A stretch of 64,000 nucleotides of DNA from Arsenophonus apicola. GTDB lineage: Bacteria; Pseudomonadota; Gammaproteobacteria; Enterobacterales; Enterobacteriaceae. The first letter of the stretch is position 1, and the number at the start of each line of letters is the position of its first letter. Below are positions 36,203 to 45,817 of the stretch, in pieces. The notes under the pieces were generated by a model that had not been told where the DNA came from, did not search any database, and worked only from the letters and a program-made list of their open reading frames with translations. A program made the translations under genes and the position numbers. The stretch spans positions 1,736,001 to 1,800,000 of the forward strand of contig NZ_CP084222.1 of NCBI RefSeq assembly GCF_020268605.1, read 5' to 3'.

Positions 36203-36848
36203 CTTTTATATAGTAGTAATTGTTAGAGTAAAATTGATCATAACCTGAGCTAGATGAATTAATATTGTCAACTATGTATGATGATATAACATTTCCATAC
36301 GCCTTCCAGGCGTTAGTAATCCATATATAGACTGGGGGTTTACCGGGGATAAATCCTGCTGTGTAGGATGCAGAAAAATAAGGCGCAACTGCACAAGTAA
36401 ATCCTACATCAACCTTGTAATTACTATCGTTAGGAGCTACTCCAGAATAAACTTCTAAAGGTATCATGTCTCCAGTCCAAGTTAGCTCTCCTTTCGCATT
36501 AAAGTATTGAATACCCCAGTCTGAACTTACATCTTTAGGGACAAAATTACTAAATATGTAAAACCTTATTTTCACTGATTCCGTTGTACCTTTTGCATTT
36601 CTTGCGGCTCTTATTTCTAAGCTCCATTGCCCATTACTATTGAGTGGCACTGCTGCTACTCCTATTTTGTCAGAGAAGACACGAGTAAAAAAAACAATGG
36701 GTCTATTATTTGGTATTTCTGTTTTTATAATTTGACCGAATGTGCCAGTTGTAATAGTCAAATCAACGCGTTTTACTAAATTAAGGGGCGTTACATCAGG
36801 CGATATCCACACTGTGCCTTTTTCTGAAATTATCTTTCCTCCATACAT
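36183..36848 (-). CDS. Phage tail-tip accessory protein (uncharacterised)
   Basis: 221 residues beginning MYGGKIISEKGTVWISPDVT. It resembles a family of uncharacterised proteins coded just after the J gene in enterobacterial prophages. No signal or membrane segment. The C-terminus is Tyr/Asn/Ser-rich (YDQFYSNNYYYIKASNYDY). By position it may decorate the tail tip or assist fibre attachment. Frame intact. The stop end overlaps the tail of the opposite-strand TonB-like gene by 20 nt. Confidence 0.6.
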   Translation of the reverse strand: MYGGKIISEKGTVWISPDVTPLNLVKRVDLTITTGTFGQIIKTEIPNNRPIVFFTRVFSDKIGVAAVPLNSNGQWSLEIRAARNAKGTTESVKIRFYIFSNFVPKDVSSDWGIQYFNAKGELTWTGDMIPLEVYSGVAPNDSNYKVDVGFTCAVAPYFSASYTAGFIPGKPPVYIWITNAWKAYGNVISSYIVDNINSSSSGYDQFYSNNYYYIKASNYDY

Positions 36849-36851
36849 AAT

Positions 36852-37114
36852 TTACTCCGCAATAACCAATAATGGTCTTTCTTCTGATGTGTTTCTGTAA
36901 GTTATTTTATTTCCTTTTATATCTGCTTCAGTTTTTTAGCGCTACCATCACTAAAAGTATTTGAATGCAAGACTTTAAGGGATCGATTTTCTGGTATTGT
37001 GTATGTCTTTTCGCCATTTCCATTTGTTATAAGGTCTAAAAAGAAAATGGGCACGACTAATGTCTCTATGTTAGCACCATTTTTTAAAAAAACTTGGCAA
37101 CCAAAATTACTCAT
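36852..37114 (-). pseudogene. Small phage tail protein downstream of J, one-base frameshift
   Basis: Begins MSNFGCQVFLKNGANIETLV and overlaps the end of J by 4 nt. The frame ends early at AKKLKQI. Adding one A in the A6 run (36932-36937 on the plus strand) continues it as AKKTEADIKGNKITYRNTSE and ends LLVIAE at 36852, four bases before the next ATG. That neat junction shows the longer reading is the ancestral one. About 86 residues when restored. Function unknown. Confidence 0.65.
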
Positions 37115-40100
37115 AACTTACCTATCCTCACTCTTAGCGCACCAGATCCATCAAACACATCAATTTTATTATTATTAATAACCATCCGACCCTGCCCTTC
37201 TTCATAACTATTCATCTCCATAATCCCATTAGCAAAATCAATTTTTATTCCTTTTTTGTCTTTCTCATAATTATCTGATTCTAACGACTCTACTATTTTG
37301 GCTCTTGTGATTGCTCCATTTTTAATTTTTGCATTTGTTATCGTTCCATCACCAATAAAAACTGAACTCATAACAACCTGACCGTTTTTGATGGCAAAAA
37401 CCGGCTCCATCTTGCCATTGGCCGGATTGTATACGATGAATGTTTGGGCGCTAAAGCCAATCTGTGTACTAACTTTACCGTTTTTGAGCTCAGCGCCAAT
37501 CACCATTCCTGCATCATAAGAGACGCCGTCATAGTGAATCTTGACTAACGATGTCCAAGTTGCAGAAGCCTCACCCTTTTTCATGTCGTACTTAGCTTGT
37601 AGTGAATTCTGAGCGGCTGCCCATGACTTATCCGCTGTCGCTCTGACCTGATGGATAGACTCGGCTAAGGCTTTAGTCTCGGTTACCACATAATTATCAA
37701 CCCTGACAATTTCCGCTTTCATTTTGCCGTTTTGACGCATGAAATACTGCGTATTGCCGTTGAGTCCCTTCGCGTTTTCCAGTATCGCTTCTGTGCTACT
37801 GTCTATCCCTTTCTTTAACTGCTTAATCGCTTCCGTATCGTTAATTTTTTTGTCTATTTCATCAATGATACTGCTAGCATCAAATTCTGCCTCACCCCGC
37901 ACAAATTCTGTCCACGGTGACTGGTTACCGGATTTATCAACCAGTCTTGCGCGAAAATAAAAGTCTGTCCCTGCGGCCAACCCTGACATTTCATGGCTTT
38001 TTGAAGGATAAGGTATATCAGCCAGTAACATCAAACCTTCACCGTCATTGGTTTCGCTGTACTGAATCTCTGTTTTTAACGTGTCTTCCGTATTTTCGTT
38101 AAATCCCCAGTCTAATTTTATCCCAAACACCAATGTGGAAGCCCTGAAGTTAACAGGTGCAGGAGGTTCGCCTTCCTTACCTTTCAGTATTGTCTCAGGA
38201 GCATTCGCCCAGATAGATGAGATATCCGATGAGTTTATGGCTCTTACTCTTACCTGATAGCGTCCGGCATATATCCCTTGAACTTCAAAACTCGGTGTTG
38301 ACGTTCGAGGTATACTTACCCAGTTATTATTCCCTCTTCGCCATTGTGCCTCATAGGCAATCGCATTTTCTGTGGCATCCCAGTCAACTCTTAACGTTGT
38401 AACAGCAATCCCTTGATTGATATGGGTATAAGCAGAGATATGTACGTTCTTTGGAGGTAATTGGACACCAGGGGGGATGACAGTAATGGGTCTTTTATCA
38501 ATCCTGGCTCCAGCATCAATATGCGCATATTTATCTGGATTATGGAAAGTCCCCGTGATGGTATAGGTATTATCGGCATTGTCCTGAATGCTAATTACGC
38601 GATAAAGCTGAATTGCCAGGTCGTTGGCATCTATTGTCCAAACCGCATTTTTTTCAATGGGTTGAGAATAACGGGCTGTTACAGTGATAATATTGTCGTT
38701 AACCGTCTGGACTGTTCTTGCTTCTGATTTTCCATCAGGTAAGTTAATGATAAGTCTGTCACCCGATTTAATATCTGCCTTCCTGTCGAGCGTAATTTTT
38801 CTCTCATCAACAGATGAAATCCTGCCACCAATAATACGGCCAGCAAGATTTGCGTCTGCCACGCCAATAATCTGCCCAGGCGTTGGGATAGCACCTTCCA
38901 GCCCAGTTGAAAAGGTTATCGTCCTGTCATAAGCATTCGTTAATAATATCCAGCGTCCGCGTCGGTTTGCTTCTGATTGTCGAGTGCAACCAATCGCCGA
39001 AATATCCGTTTTACGCACACCATAACGACGCTGCAGTTTGCTATCAGAGACCGCCTCAATAGCATCATGACTGTGATTATCGGCATCCGAATAGGAAACC
39101 AGTACCTGCGTATAACGGTTTTGCTGACTACCGCCTGAATAGGTCACCTTTCCATCGACGATATTTGCTTGCGTGAAAATCCGAAAGATATCCGATGGCA
39201 TATCAGCCACCGCTTTGACAGAATTATCCGCCCAAAACGTCATACCCCTAAAAATACCCGCAATATCACGCAATACCTGATAAGCCGATTCCTGAGACTG
39301 AATATAAATATCACATAAAAAACGAGGCTCTTTACCTGAACCACCCTGACCGTCAGGGACGTATTCATCGCAATACTGGGCTATCTGGTATAAATCCCAC
39401 TTATCTATCTGTGTGCTATTAATCCGTTCTCCACAACCGTAACGGTTATTTAAAACCAAGTCATAAAAAATCCAGGCTGGATTGTTCGTCGCGGCTAGCT
39501 TGAAAGTTCCATTCCAGACACCCGAATAAGTTCGGTTTACAGGGTCATAGTTTGAGGGTACTTTTACCAGTAAACCACCTTTGGGACGCAAGCTGACTTT
39601 GGGGATGCGATTATTAAATTGTCTTGCGTCAAAGGTGATAAACAATAAAGCGGTATTAGGATATCTTAATTTTGCGTCAATCACCTCAGTAATGGCTGCA
39701 ACAACCACTTTATCGGCAATTCGCGCCGTATTTTTGTTAGGAGTGAGGCGACGAACACGCAATTGCCAGCCGGTTTTGGCTACAGGCAAATCGATACGGT
39801 GCGTCCGCTGATATTCGCTGGTTGTTTTTCCATCAAAGGCAGCCCGCAACACTTCTTTGTAGCCACTCCCATCCGCTGACAGGTCAATGGCATAATCAAT
39901 ACGGTAACCGGAGGTATCGCCATTATCGTGTTGTTCTAGAAGTTGTGGTACAGAGAAACGTAACCGAATAGCTGACAGCTGGATATTATTTATCGACCTG
40001 ATATACAGTTGTTCATCTTTTAATTCCCTGCTTATGCTAATCTCATTGTCAACTGACGGAATGCCTTTGATGTATTCTTGTTGCTCACTGCCCGGTCGAA

Positions 40101-40322
40101 ACTCCCACGTCACGCCCTCGAAGTTTTTACTGCCGTCAGCATTACCAATAGGCGTACCATCAAGAAAAAATACGGGTAGCATCTAGTCCGCCAGCAATTT
40201 CTCCCTCAGAGATAGCAAAGAGTAATTTTGCGGTTGATTCTGATAGCAAGCTATCGGGTGACTCTACGGGGTTATGCCCACCGCCATCACCACCTTTTGC
40301 CCCAAAAAATAAGGTTTGTCAT
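37111..40322 (-). pseudogene. Host specificity protein J (tail tip), frameshifted near its start
   Basis: The main frame (37111-40182) is 1023 residues with gpJ landmarks: LRFSVPQLLEQHDNGDTSGY, GEPPAPVNFRASTLVFGIKL, fibronectin III-like repeats, and a coiled C-terminal region. The true N-terminus lies upstream in another register: from the ATG at 40322 a frame gives GAKGGDGGGHNPVESPDSLL and LLFAISEGEIAGGLDATRIF. Two one-base T insertions (about 40308 and 40165-40170) break it. gpJ sets receptor choice and ends the tail tip. The long C-terminal part remains open, so the damage is confined to the first 45 codons. Confidence 0.85.
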
Positions 40323-40373
40323 ATTTTACCCATAGAAAAAGCCGCCTCAGCGACTCAAAGTTCTTGATTAATG

Positions 40374-40981
40374 CTATCTTTGGTCTTCGGTGTAAATCCC
40401 TGCGGATATAATTGCCCCACCTATCTCTTTTCTATCCAAGGTATACAGCAACGGCACTGGATTACCCTGGGCAGTCGTATTCACTGCACCACCAAACGCA
40501 TAAGACGGTTTATTATCGGCATCCTGACGAACCGAAGCTCCTGGCGGTTGCGGTGACAACATTTGTGCTATACCGCCTAATGCCATTGATGCCCCACCTA
40601 ACGCTAAAGCACCGCCCATAAAACCGCCTGCCCCAAAGGCTGCCCACCCAACAGGCCCCAACATCATTGCTGCGCCTATCATGGCTACCCCTAATATAGT
40701 TTGGAACAGTCCTCCGTTTTGCTTCCCTTAATTATCGGGGCAATACGAATATCCTGTGTTGTATCAAGGTGAAACTCATCTTCGCCGATATTATGCTTTC
40801 CCTTGAAGACCGCAAACTCGACGCCTCTCAAATGGGCATCAGCCAGATAACGCTCAAAACCTGAGTAAAGCACACATAATGCTTTAATGGCTTCTTTTGG
40901 GGAGCTGATGGCCAGTTGATGGACGCGTCCATATTTTGTGCCCAGTTTTCCATATAACCTGACGGTTCTCAGTTCACTCAT
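40374..40981 (-). pseudogene. Tail assembly protein I, frameshifted
   Basis: N-terminal half (start ATG 40981, overlapping the K stop as ATGA): MSELRTVRLYGKLGTKYGRV through IRIAPIIKGSK. C-terminal half: a Gly/Ala-rich hydrophobic stretch (MIGAAMMLGPVGWAAFGAGG) ending GIYTEDQR. One extra A in the run at 40717-40720 joins them as GSKNGGLFQTILGVAMIGA. Lambda gpI acts in tail-tip assembly and is needed before J. Position between K and J is canonical. Confidence 0.8.
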
Positions 40982-41691
40982 GCCCATTCTTTCCTTCTGA
41001 CAATCTTGACGGTTCGGTCACGCCAGTAATCACTGTAGGGCGTGACACGGCTTAATTGCCCGTACAAATGATGCAGTAGCATGCCGTTATCCAGCAAAAT
41101 ACCTGCATGATTGGCGACATCAGACTGAACCTGCATAATGACCACATCACTGACTTTGGATATGTCATTAATTTCAACAAAACCTTCTTTGATGAAATTC
41201 TCCATATAACGATTTTCACCTTGCTCCCACCAAGGATAAGTGACACTATAATTATTCAATGTAATACCGTGTTCTTGCCGAAAATAATCAACAATCAGCG
41301 TCCAGCAATCGGAGTAACCCAAAACAAACGTTCTTCCCGTTAATTCACGCTCACCTCTTGGTTGAATTATACGCAAATCCCCCTCAGGCCACGACACAAT
41401 TACCCACGGTAATTCACTAGCATCGCATTGCAGATTATCTATTTCACTTGGGTGTGTTGTCACGCCATCGCCACAATGAGAATGGACGATAGCAACCGGC
41501 AGTCCCCAGTCTTCCGCATTGGCATAGTCTTCTGGTGATAATTCGAATTGTTCAGTGGGATTTGCAGCAAGATTACGGCAAGGAAAATAGCGTTTCACAC
41601 GACTCTTTTGGCAAATTACCCCACAGGCTTCCTGCGGAAATACCTTTTTAACGTGGTTGAATATTGCTTCAGTAAGACTTTTTGTTATCAT
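40978..41691 (-). CDS. Tail tip protein K: JAMM-type plus NlpC/P60 peptidase
   Basis: 237 residues from the ATG at 41691. The N-terminal Mov34/JAMM metalloprotease-like domain has VHSHCGDGVTTHPSEID with the expected His/His/Asp set, preceded by EACGVIC. The C-terminal NlpC/P60 domain has GYSDCWTLIVDYFRQEHG (catalytic Cys) and NHAGILLDNG (catalytic His). In lambda-like phages gpK is part of the tail tip, perhaps digesting peptidoglycan during injection. Frame intact; 4 bp after L and overlapping I by ATGA. Confidence 0.88.
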   Translation of the reverse strand: MITKSLTEAIFNHVKKVFPQEACGVICQKSRVKRYFPCRNLAANPTEQFELSPEDYANAEDWGLPVAIVHSHCGDGVTTHPSEIDNLQCDASELPWVIVSWPEGDLRIIQPRGERELTGRTFVLGYSDCWTLIVDYFRQEHGITLNNYSVTYPWWEQGENRYMENFIKEGFVEINDISKVSDVVIMQVQSDVANHAGILLDNGMLLHHLYGQLSRVTPYSDYWRDRTVKIVRRKEWA

Positions 41692-41695
41692 CTTA

Positions 41696-42431
41696 TCAAA
41701 CCTGCCGCAGGAATCCGCCAAAATCCAAGGGCACATTTTCACCAAATCGTTTTTTACAATCGCTCATCAGACCACCACAAACATCTAAGGCGGGGTCATC
41801 CACCGAATTGCCTTTCTCATCAAAATAGCGTTTACCATTATAGGCACACCCATTACCTGAACGATACCAACCCCGCATGCACCAGTAACAGAGATTATGA
41901 ATTTGACGTACTGGCAACATAACGCCTTGTAAATCAAACGGGCAAGCCAGTTCAAACTGAATAATTCCCCCCGCTTCTTCATGACTTTTTCGGTCAACAT
42001 AAAATACTTGCTTAAAGCATTCATCAGGATTCTCAGTAGGATTATCATCAGGAAATTTTTCCTATCCAGATAATGCGAAAAGGTCTCATAAATGGTTACT
42101 TTTGCCTGAACCATATCATCAAATTCCAGGCACAGTGATGATATCAGACTATCAATATTACCCACTTTCAGTATCGGTCTGGCTTGGCTGCCTTCACTAC
42201 TTTTGATAAACCCGAAATTTCATAAGGCCATGCGCCATATTCGTTACCTTGCCACCAGATAGGCTTCGGTTTTAATTTATCTTCTGCCTTTTCAATTTCC
42301 TCGGGTGTGTAACGAAGGTTGTAAGCATGAAAACGCAAAACAGGGCCACCAAATGCATTGCCGTCTACTTCCACCAACTGGATTTTTTCACCGGGTTCTA
42401 ATTTTTGCACATCTGAATGGATTATCATCAA
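41696..42431 (-). pseudogene. Minor tail protein L, two frameshifts
   Basis: Three frames together spell lambda-type gpL. The first, 42168-42431, begins MMIIHSDVQKLEPGEKIQLV and ends early after AAKPDRY; another register resumes at about 42180 as RPILKVGNIDSLISSL. The second break lies in an A5 run near 42058, after which KKFPDDNPTENPDECFKQVF continues to LPVRQIHNLCYWCMRGWYRS. Four C-terminal cysteines (Cys in NLCYWC, DVCGG, SDCKK) fit the Fe-S cluster of gpL. The gene is probably inactive. The TnpB element sits immediately upstream. Confidence 0.8.
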
Positions 42432-42540
42432 TAATGCCCTCTGGAAACCTTGCCCTTCAGGGGGAGGAGGAAAGAGGGAACTAACATTACTTTTACTATA
42501 TACATTTACAACCTCACATATTTAATGTGATAATGTGAAT

Positions 42541-43671
42541 ATGAAGCGCGCCTATAAATATCGGTTTTACCCAACATCTGAACAAGTTGAGCTTTTAGCT
42601 AATACGTTCGGCTGCGTGCGTTTTGTCTATAACTCAATTCTTCGCTGGCGCACCGATGCCTACTACGAAAGAAAAGAAAAAATTAGCTATATTCAAGCCA
42701 ACGCACGATTGACTGCCTTAAAGAAAGAAACGGATGTACAATGGCTTAACAGTGTTTCTTGCGTACCGTTACAGCAGGTTTTACGACACCAACAAGCAGC
42801 TTTTTCTAACTTCTTTTCAGGGCGCGCCAAATACCCGACCTTTAAAACCAAACACCACAAACAATCTGCTGAATTTACCGCTAGTGCGTTTAAATACCGT
42901 GACGGCAAGCTGTACATAGCGAAAAGTAAAGAACCTTTAGATATTCGCTGGAGTCGAGAACTACCTTCAGCACCTTCAACTGTTACCATCTCTAAAGACG
43001 CATCTGGACGATACTTTGCGTCCTGTTTGTGTGAATTTGAACCAATATCACTACCTGTTTCTGAAAAAATGACAGGTATTGATATTGGCTTAAAAGACTT
43101 GTTCGTCACCGACACCGGATTAAAAACCGGCAATCCCCGCCACACCACTAAATATTCGAAACGATTAGCTTTACTACAACGCCGTTTGAGCAAAAAGAAA
43201 AAAGGTTCAAACAATCGTACTAAAGCACGTTTAAAAGTTGCAAAACTCCATGCGAAAATAACTGATTGCCGACTGGATAACTTGCATAAGCTATCCCATA
43301 GACTGATTAACGAAAACCAAGTTGTCTGTGTTGAATCCCTGAAAGTAAAAAACATGATCCGAAATCCTAAGCTATCTAAAGCGATAGCTGACGCAAGTTG
43401 GGGCGAATTTGTTCGCCAAATTGAATATAAGGCTAATTGGTACGGGCGCACTATTGTTGCCATCGATCAGTGCTTTCCTTCGTCAAAACGCTGTAGCGAT
43501 TGCGGATATACACTATCTAAATTAGCGTTAAATATTCGGTCGTGGCGCTGTCCTGAATGTGGCGTTAATCATGACCGAGATATTAACGCTGCTAAAAACA
43601 TAAAAGCCGCTGGTCTAGCGGTGTTAGCCCTTGGAGAGCCTATAAGCCCTAAATCGCTTAATGCGGCTTAG
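42541..43671 (+). CDS. tnpB: TnpB RNA-guided nuclease (intact)
   Basis: 376 residues from the ATG at 42541; a GTG at 42535 is in frame. Full RuvC set: Asp in MTGIDIGLKDLFVTDTG, Glu in VVCVESLKVKNMIRN, Asp in HDRDINAAKNIKAAG. The zinc ribbon is CSDCGYTLS...CPECGVN. N-terminal wedge region MKRAYKYRFYPTSEQVELLA. TnpB uses a right-end RNA to cut DNA next to a TAM and favours retention of the element. The frame is intact, in contrast to the dead copy at 18071 and to its prophage neighbours. The two TnpBs are clearly different lineages. Confidence 0.93.
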   Translation: MKRAYKYRFYPTSEQVELLANTFGCVRFVYNSILRWRTDAYYERKEKISYIQANARLTALKKETDVQWLNSVSCVPLQQVLRHQQAAFSNFFSGRAKYPTFKTKHHKQSAEFTASAFKYRDGKLYIAKSKEPLDIRWSRELPSAPSTVTISKDASGRYFASCLCEFEPISLPVSEKMTGIDIGLKDLFVTDTGLKTGNPRHTTKYSKRLALLQRRLSKKKKGSNNRTKARLKVAKLHAKITDCRLDNLHKLSHRLINENQVVCVESLKVKNMIRNPKLSKAIADASWGEFVRQIEYKANWYGRTIVAIDQCFPSSKRCSDCGYTLSKLALNIRSWRCPECGVNHDRDINAAKNIKAAGLAVLALGEPISPKSLNAA

Positions 43672-43714
43672 GTTAGGCTCTGTGAATTGGGAATCCCCTT
43701 CCTTTAGGTAGGGG
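43560..43714 (+). ncRNA. Candidate right-end (omega) RNA of the tnpB element
   Basis: Known TnpB guide RNAs overlap the 3' end of tnpB and finish at the element's right end, with the guide in flanking DNA. Here the terminal hairpin at 43695-43714 would be the scaffold end, so the guide would start near 43716 (AGCAGTCAAGCTGAGAAAGC). The 5' limit is a guess. Confidence 0.4.
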
Positions 43715-43719
43715 AGCAG

Positions 43720-44061
43720 TCAAGCTGAGAAAGCCTCCTCAAACGTGGCTGATATTTTCATGACATCACGCGCAACCGGAGTCATCTTGATCGAATCAGC
43801 TTTTACCCGATACACTCCCTTGACACCAAAAGGGGGAATCCAGATAAAAGACTTTGAAGTGTGTTGGCGAATAAAATCAAAGATAGGCATCACTTCGGCT
43901 TTTTTACCTAAATAAGAAAATGGCCAGGATTGCGATTCGGGATGAATGCCATCGGCTGCTACCTGTTTGTAACCATCACCAAATTCAACTTCTTTGATTC
44001 GGTGCCTGTACTCGCCCGTTGGGCTGTCTTGTATCTGGGTTCGCCATCTAAATTCATCCAT
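43720..44061 (-). CDS. Minor tail protein M
   Basis: 113 residues from the ATG at 44061 (upstream in-frame codons belong to the preceding terminator). Text MDEFRWRTQIQDSPTGEYRH, VEFGDGYKQVAADGIHP and FIWIPPFGVKGVYRVKADS matches lambda gpM-like tail-tip proteins, which act between tape measure and L. Frame intact. The intact TnpB element abuts its stop codon, and a strong terminator of the upstream antirepressor cassette lies just before it, so its transcription may be reduced. Confidence 0.85.
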   Translation of the reverse strand: MDEFRWRTQIQDSPTGEYRHRIKEVEFGDGYKQVAADGIHPESQSWPFSYLGKKAEVMPIFDFIRQHTSKSFIWIPPFGVKGVYRVKADSIKMTPVARDVMKISATFEEAFSA

Positions 44062-44081
44062 TAACTTGACTCCATAAAAAA

Positions 44082-44102
44082 AGGCCACCTGAGCAGTGAC
44101 CT
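44082..44102 (-). terminator. Intrinsic terminator of the first antirepressor cassette
   Basis: AGG(T)CAC/GTG(G)CCT stem with a CTGAGCA-type loop, followed on the minus strand by seven T. It lies 32 bp after the last gene of the cassette and before tail gene M. Confidence 0.85.
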
Positions 44103-44133
44103 GTAAATTATACGATGATTGATTTGTTACGTA

Positions 44134-44706
44134 TTACCACTCATTGTGCAGTGACAACAGTTTATCCTTACGAATAATTAAGTACCCTGCACGATGAGCC
44201 AACTCCAAGAAAGAGTCCAGTGTTAACAAATGCTCATTTTCGAGCACCATGTCCGTGCGATAAATTTGATTATTTTTTATCGTAATCAAAATTCTACCAC
44301 TTTCTCCTGAAAAGCGATTAAGCACCAATAATTTATCTTCTTTTTTCCTGACTTCTCCGGTCATCCAATACTCATAGAGAACATCATCACACTCATCCTG
44401 ATAACGGACAACTTTATCCCTGATTTCTGCTTTTACTTTATTCGGGCTAATAGTCGATAGCCAGCCCGCAAGTTTACGAAGAGCAAGACAAATCATACTC
44501 CGTTCTTTGCCATCTCCAGCAACCATGGTGATTTCCACCATAGTTGATTTGAAACGCTGTTTAATCTTAACAAACTGACTTTTCCAGTCTAATCCCATAC
44601 CTTCAACAATGGGCTTCATGGGTACATATGGCTCGTTATTGTAATTCACCACATACAAATCATCACCGTAAAATGAGACATTAATTGTAGAGAGAGCGTT
44701 ATTCAT
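44134..44706 (-). CDS. Phage antirepressor, P22_AR_N domain (cassette 1)
   Basis: 190 residues. The N-terminal P22-antirepressor domain: STINVSFYGDDLYVVNYNNE, PYVPMKPIVEGMGLDW, MICLALRKLAGWLSTISPNK and YQDECDDVLYEYWMTGEV. The C-terminal part (about 120-190) is unlike the paralogue at 50627. Its ATG overlaps the stop of the upstream KilA-N gene (ATGA) and it has a GGAGGTGG ribosome-binding site. Expected to bind and inactivate prophage repressors. Frame intact. Confidence 0.85.
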   Translation of the reverse strand: MNNALSTINVSFYGDDLYVVNYNNEPYVPMKPIVEGMGLDWKSQFVKIKQRFKSTMVEITMVAGDGKERSMICLALRKLAGWLSTISPNKVKAEIRDKVVRYQDECDDVLYEYWMTGEVRKKEDKLLVLNRFSGESGRILITIKNNQIYRTDMVLENEHLLTLDSFLELAHRAGYLIIRKDKLLSLHNEW

Positions 44707-45458
44707 GCTGCCACCTCCACGCTTAACAGTTTTGCCAATTTAGCAATTCCTTTTGGTGTGATACGAACCTGTGTTTTAGTTTCATCAATCCCATCATTTC
44801 GGGTAATCATTGTCACTTTATGCTCAATCAACCCCTGTTGAATCTTTTCCTGATAACCAATCCACGGGCTGCCTAATCGTCTGTAAATCCATTTATTTTC
44901 ACTTAAGAAATCAAACAGGGCTTTGGGACGTATTTGTAGTTGCTTGGCTGTATCAGTCACACACATAGCACCATCGGATTTTGCTATACGTTCTAATGCT
45001 TCTACATCGGGCTTCATTACTGCTATTTGATGATCACGCTCAAGGATTTTTTCACTATAATTTAGCAATAAGCCTCTCATTACGGCCGGATCATTTAATG
45101 CAACCATAGGGTCTATCACAACAGGCGCTAATTTTCCCGCTTTAAAATCTAAAAAAGTTTGATTAACTTTGATACGAAAATCAGGACGTATCCATCCAGC
45201 ATATTCAATAGCAATAATTTCATGGGCAAACGTACCACCATTTTTTCCCTCAAAGCTAACTAGACAAATTTGTCCAGTTTGTTTTTCTAATTCTAAAATC
45301 AATGCTTTGGCCGTTTTATTACGCAGAAATTTAGCAGGAGCTTTCTCTTCTCCTAAACCACTCGCTTTGTGTAATGCATTCAAATTAAAACGACCTTCGA
45401 TATCAGTACTAATTTCAACTCCAGAAATGACAGGAAGATTTTTATTTGCTATAGTCAT
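44703..45458 (-). CDS. KilA-N / KilAC-type phage antirepressor (cassette 1)
   Basis: 251 residues from the ATG at 45458; an in-frame ATG at 45488 is possible. The KilA-N domain covers about 1-110: GRFNLNALHKASGLGEEKAP, KFLRNKTAKALILELEKQTG and EIIAIEYAGWIRPDFRIKVN. The C-terminal KilAC/Ant domain (about 150-250): MCVTDTAKQLQIRPKALFDF, LSENKWIYRRLG and VRITPKGIAKLAKLL. DNA-binding plus antirepressor architecture. Downstream of the Arc-like repressor and coupled to the next antirepressor, forming an arc-ant-type operon. Confidence 0.88.
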   Translation of the reverse strand: MTIANKNLPVISGVEISTDIEGRFNLNALHKASGLGEEKAPAKFLRNKTAKALILELEKQTGQICLVSFEGKNGGTFAHEIIAIEYAGWIRPDFRIKVNQTFLDFKAGKLAPVVIDPMVALNDPAVMRGLLLNYSEKILERDHQIAVMKPDVEALERIAKSDGAMCVTDTAKQLQIRPKALFDFLSENKWIYRRLGSPWIGYQEKIQQGLIEHKVTMITRNDGIDETKTQVRITPKGIAKLAKLLSVEVAA

Positions 45459-45493
45459 AGTGTTGATCTCTTCATTCGTGGTTAACATTTTAT

Positions 45494-45525
45494 AAACCCC
45501 AATGGTTGCCGCCGTTGGGGTTTTT
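45494..45525. terminator. Hairpin between Arc-like gene and KilA-N gene
   Basis: AACCCCAA/TTGGGGTT 8-bp stem with a 12-nt GC-rich loop; T5 follows on the plus strand. For the minus-strand operon it would act as a weak attenuator or occlude translation. Confidence 0.6.
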
Positions 45526-45528
45526 GCT

Positions 45529-45705
45529 TTATTTCCCAAACATTTTTTTATCATAATTAATGCTCCAAACAAGTCTTTGAATAATTGCTGAATTTAAAGA
45601 CAAACCTTCTTCTTTTGCTTTTCTTTCAACTTGAGCTTTTACTCCCTTTGGTAACCGTAATGTTAACTTTTCTGTTGCTCTTTGAGTATATAGTGAATCA
45701 TTCAT
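45529..45705 (-). CDS. Arc-like ribbon-helix-helix repressor (cassette 1)
   Basis: 58 residues: MNDSLYTQRATEKLTLRLPK then GVKAQVERKAKEEGLSLNSA and IIQRLVW. The beta strand (KLTLRLP) and two helices with the conserved SLNSAI-type turn match the Arc/MetJ fold. TAAAGGAG precedes the ATG. It is divergent from the Mnt-like gene at 45818 and upstream of two antirepressor genes, the order seen in P22 immI (mnt - arc - ant). In P22, Arc represses ant transcription. Short but well supported by ribosome-binding site and fold. Confidence 0.85.
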   Translation of the reverse strand: MNDSLYTQRATEKLTLRLPKGVKAQVERKAKEEGLSLNSAIIQRLVWSINYDKKMFGK

Positions 45706-45720
45706 TTCTTTTCTCCTTTA

Positions 45721-45788
45721 TAATGGCTATTTGCCATTAGAGTCAATTTAACACGATTGACAATAAAGTCAAGTAGCCACCATACTAT
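45721..45788. promoter_or_regulatory. Divergent operator/promoter of cassette 1
   Basis: Two inverted repeats: TAATGGC-TATTT-GCCATTA (45721-45739) and TTGAC-AATAAA-GTCAA (45757-45772). The second contains back-to-back -35-like elements: TTGACA on the plus strand, with CATACT 18 nt on, toward the Mnt-like gene, and TTGACT on the minus strand toward the Arc-like gene. Fits Arc/Mnt-type operators. Confidence 0.65.
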
Positions 45789-45817
45789 TTTTATTAAAAA
45801 TGCTATTGGTCTAAAAA

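Larger units (their letters stand above)
42440..43719. mobile_element. IS200/IS605-superfamily element carrying only tnpB
   Basis: Inserted between tail genes M and L, which are adjacent in lambda. The left end has a G-rich segment near 42458-42470 and a CACAT/ATGTG palindrome just before the gene. The right end has an imperfect hairpin CCCCT-CCT/AGG-AGGGG at 43695-43714, ending against the M stop codon. No tnpA, so mobility would need a transposase in trans. Exact ends inferred. Confidence 0.75.

Noticed and set aside
42693..43463. 256-codon minus-strand ORF opposite tnpB.
   Set aside because: Shadow of the TnpB gene; no family signature and no ribosome-binding site.
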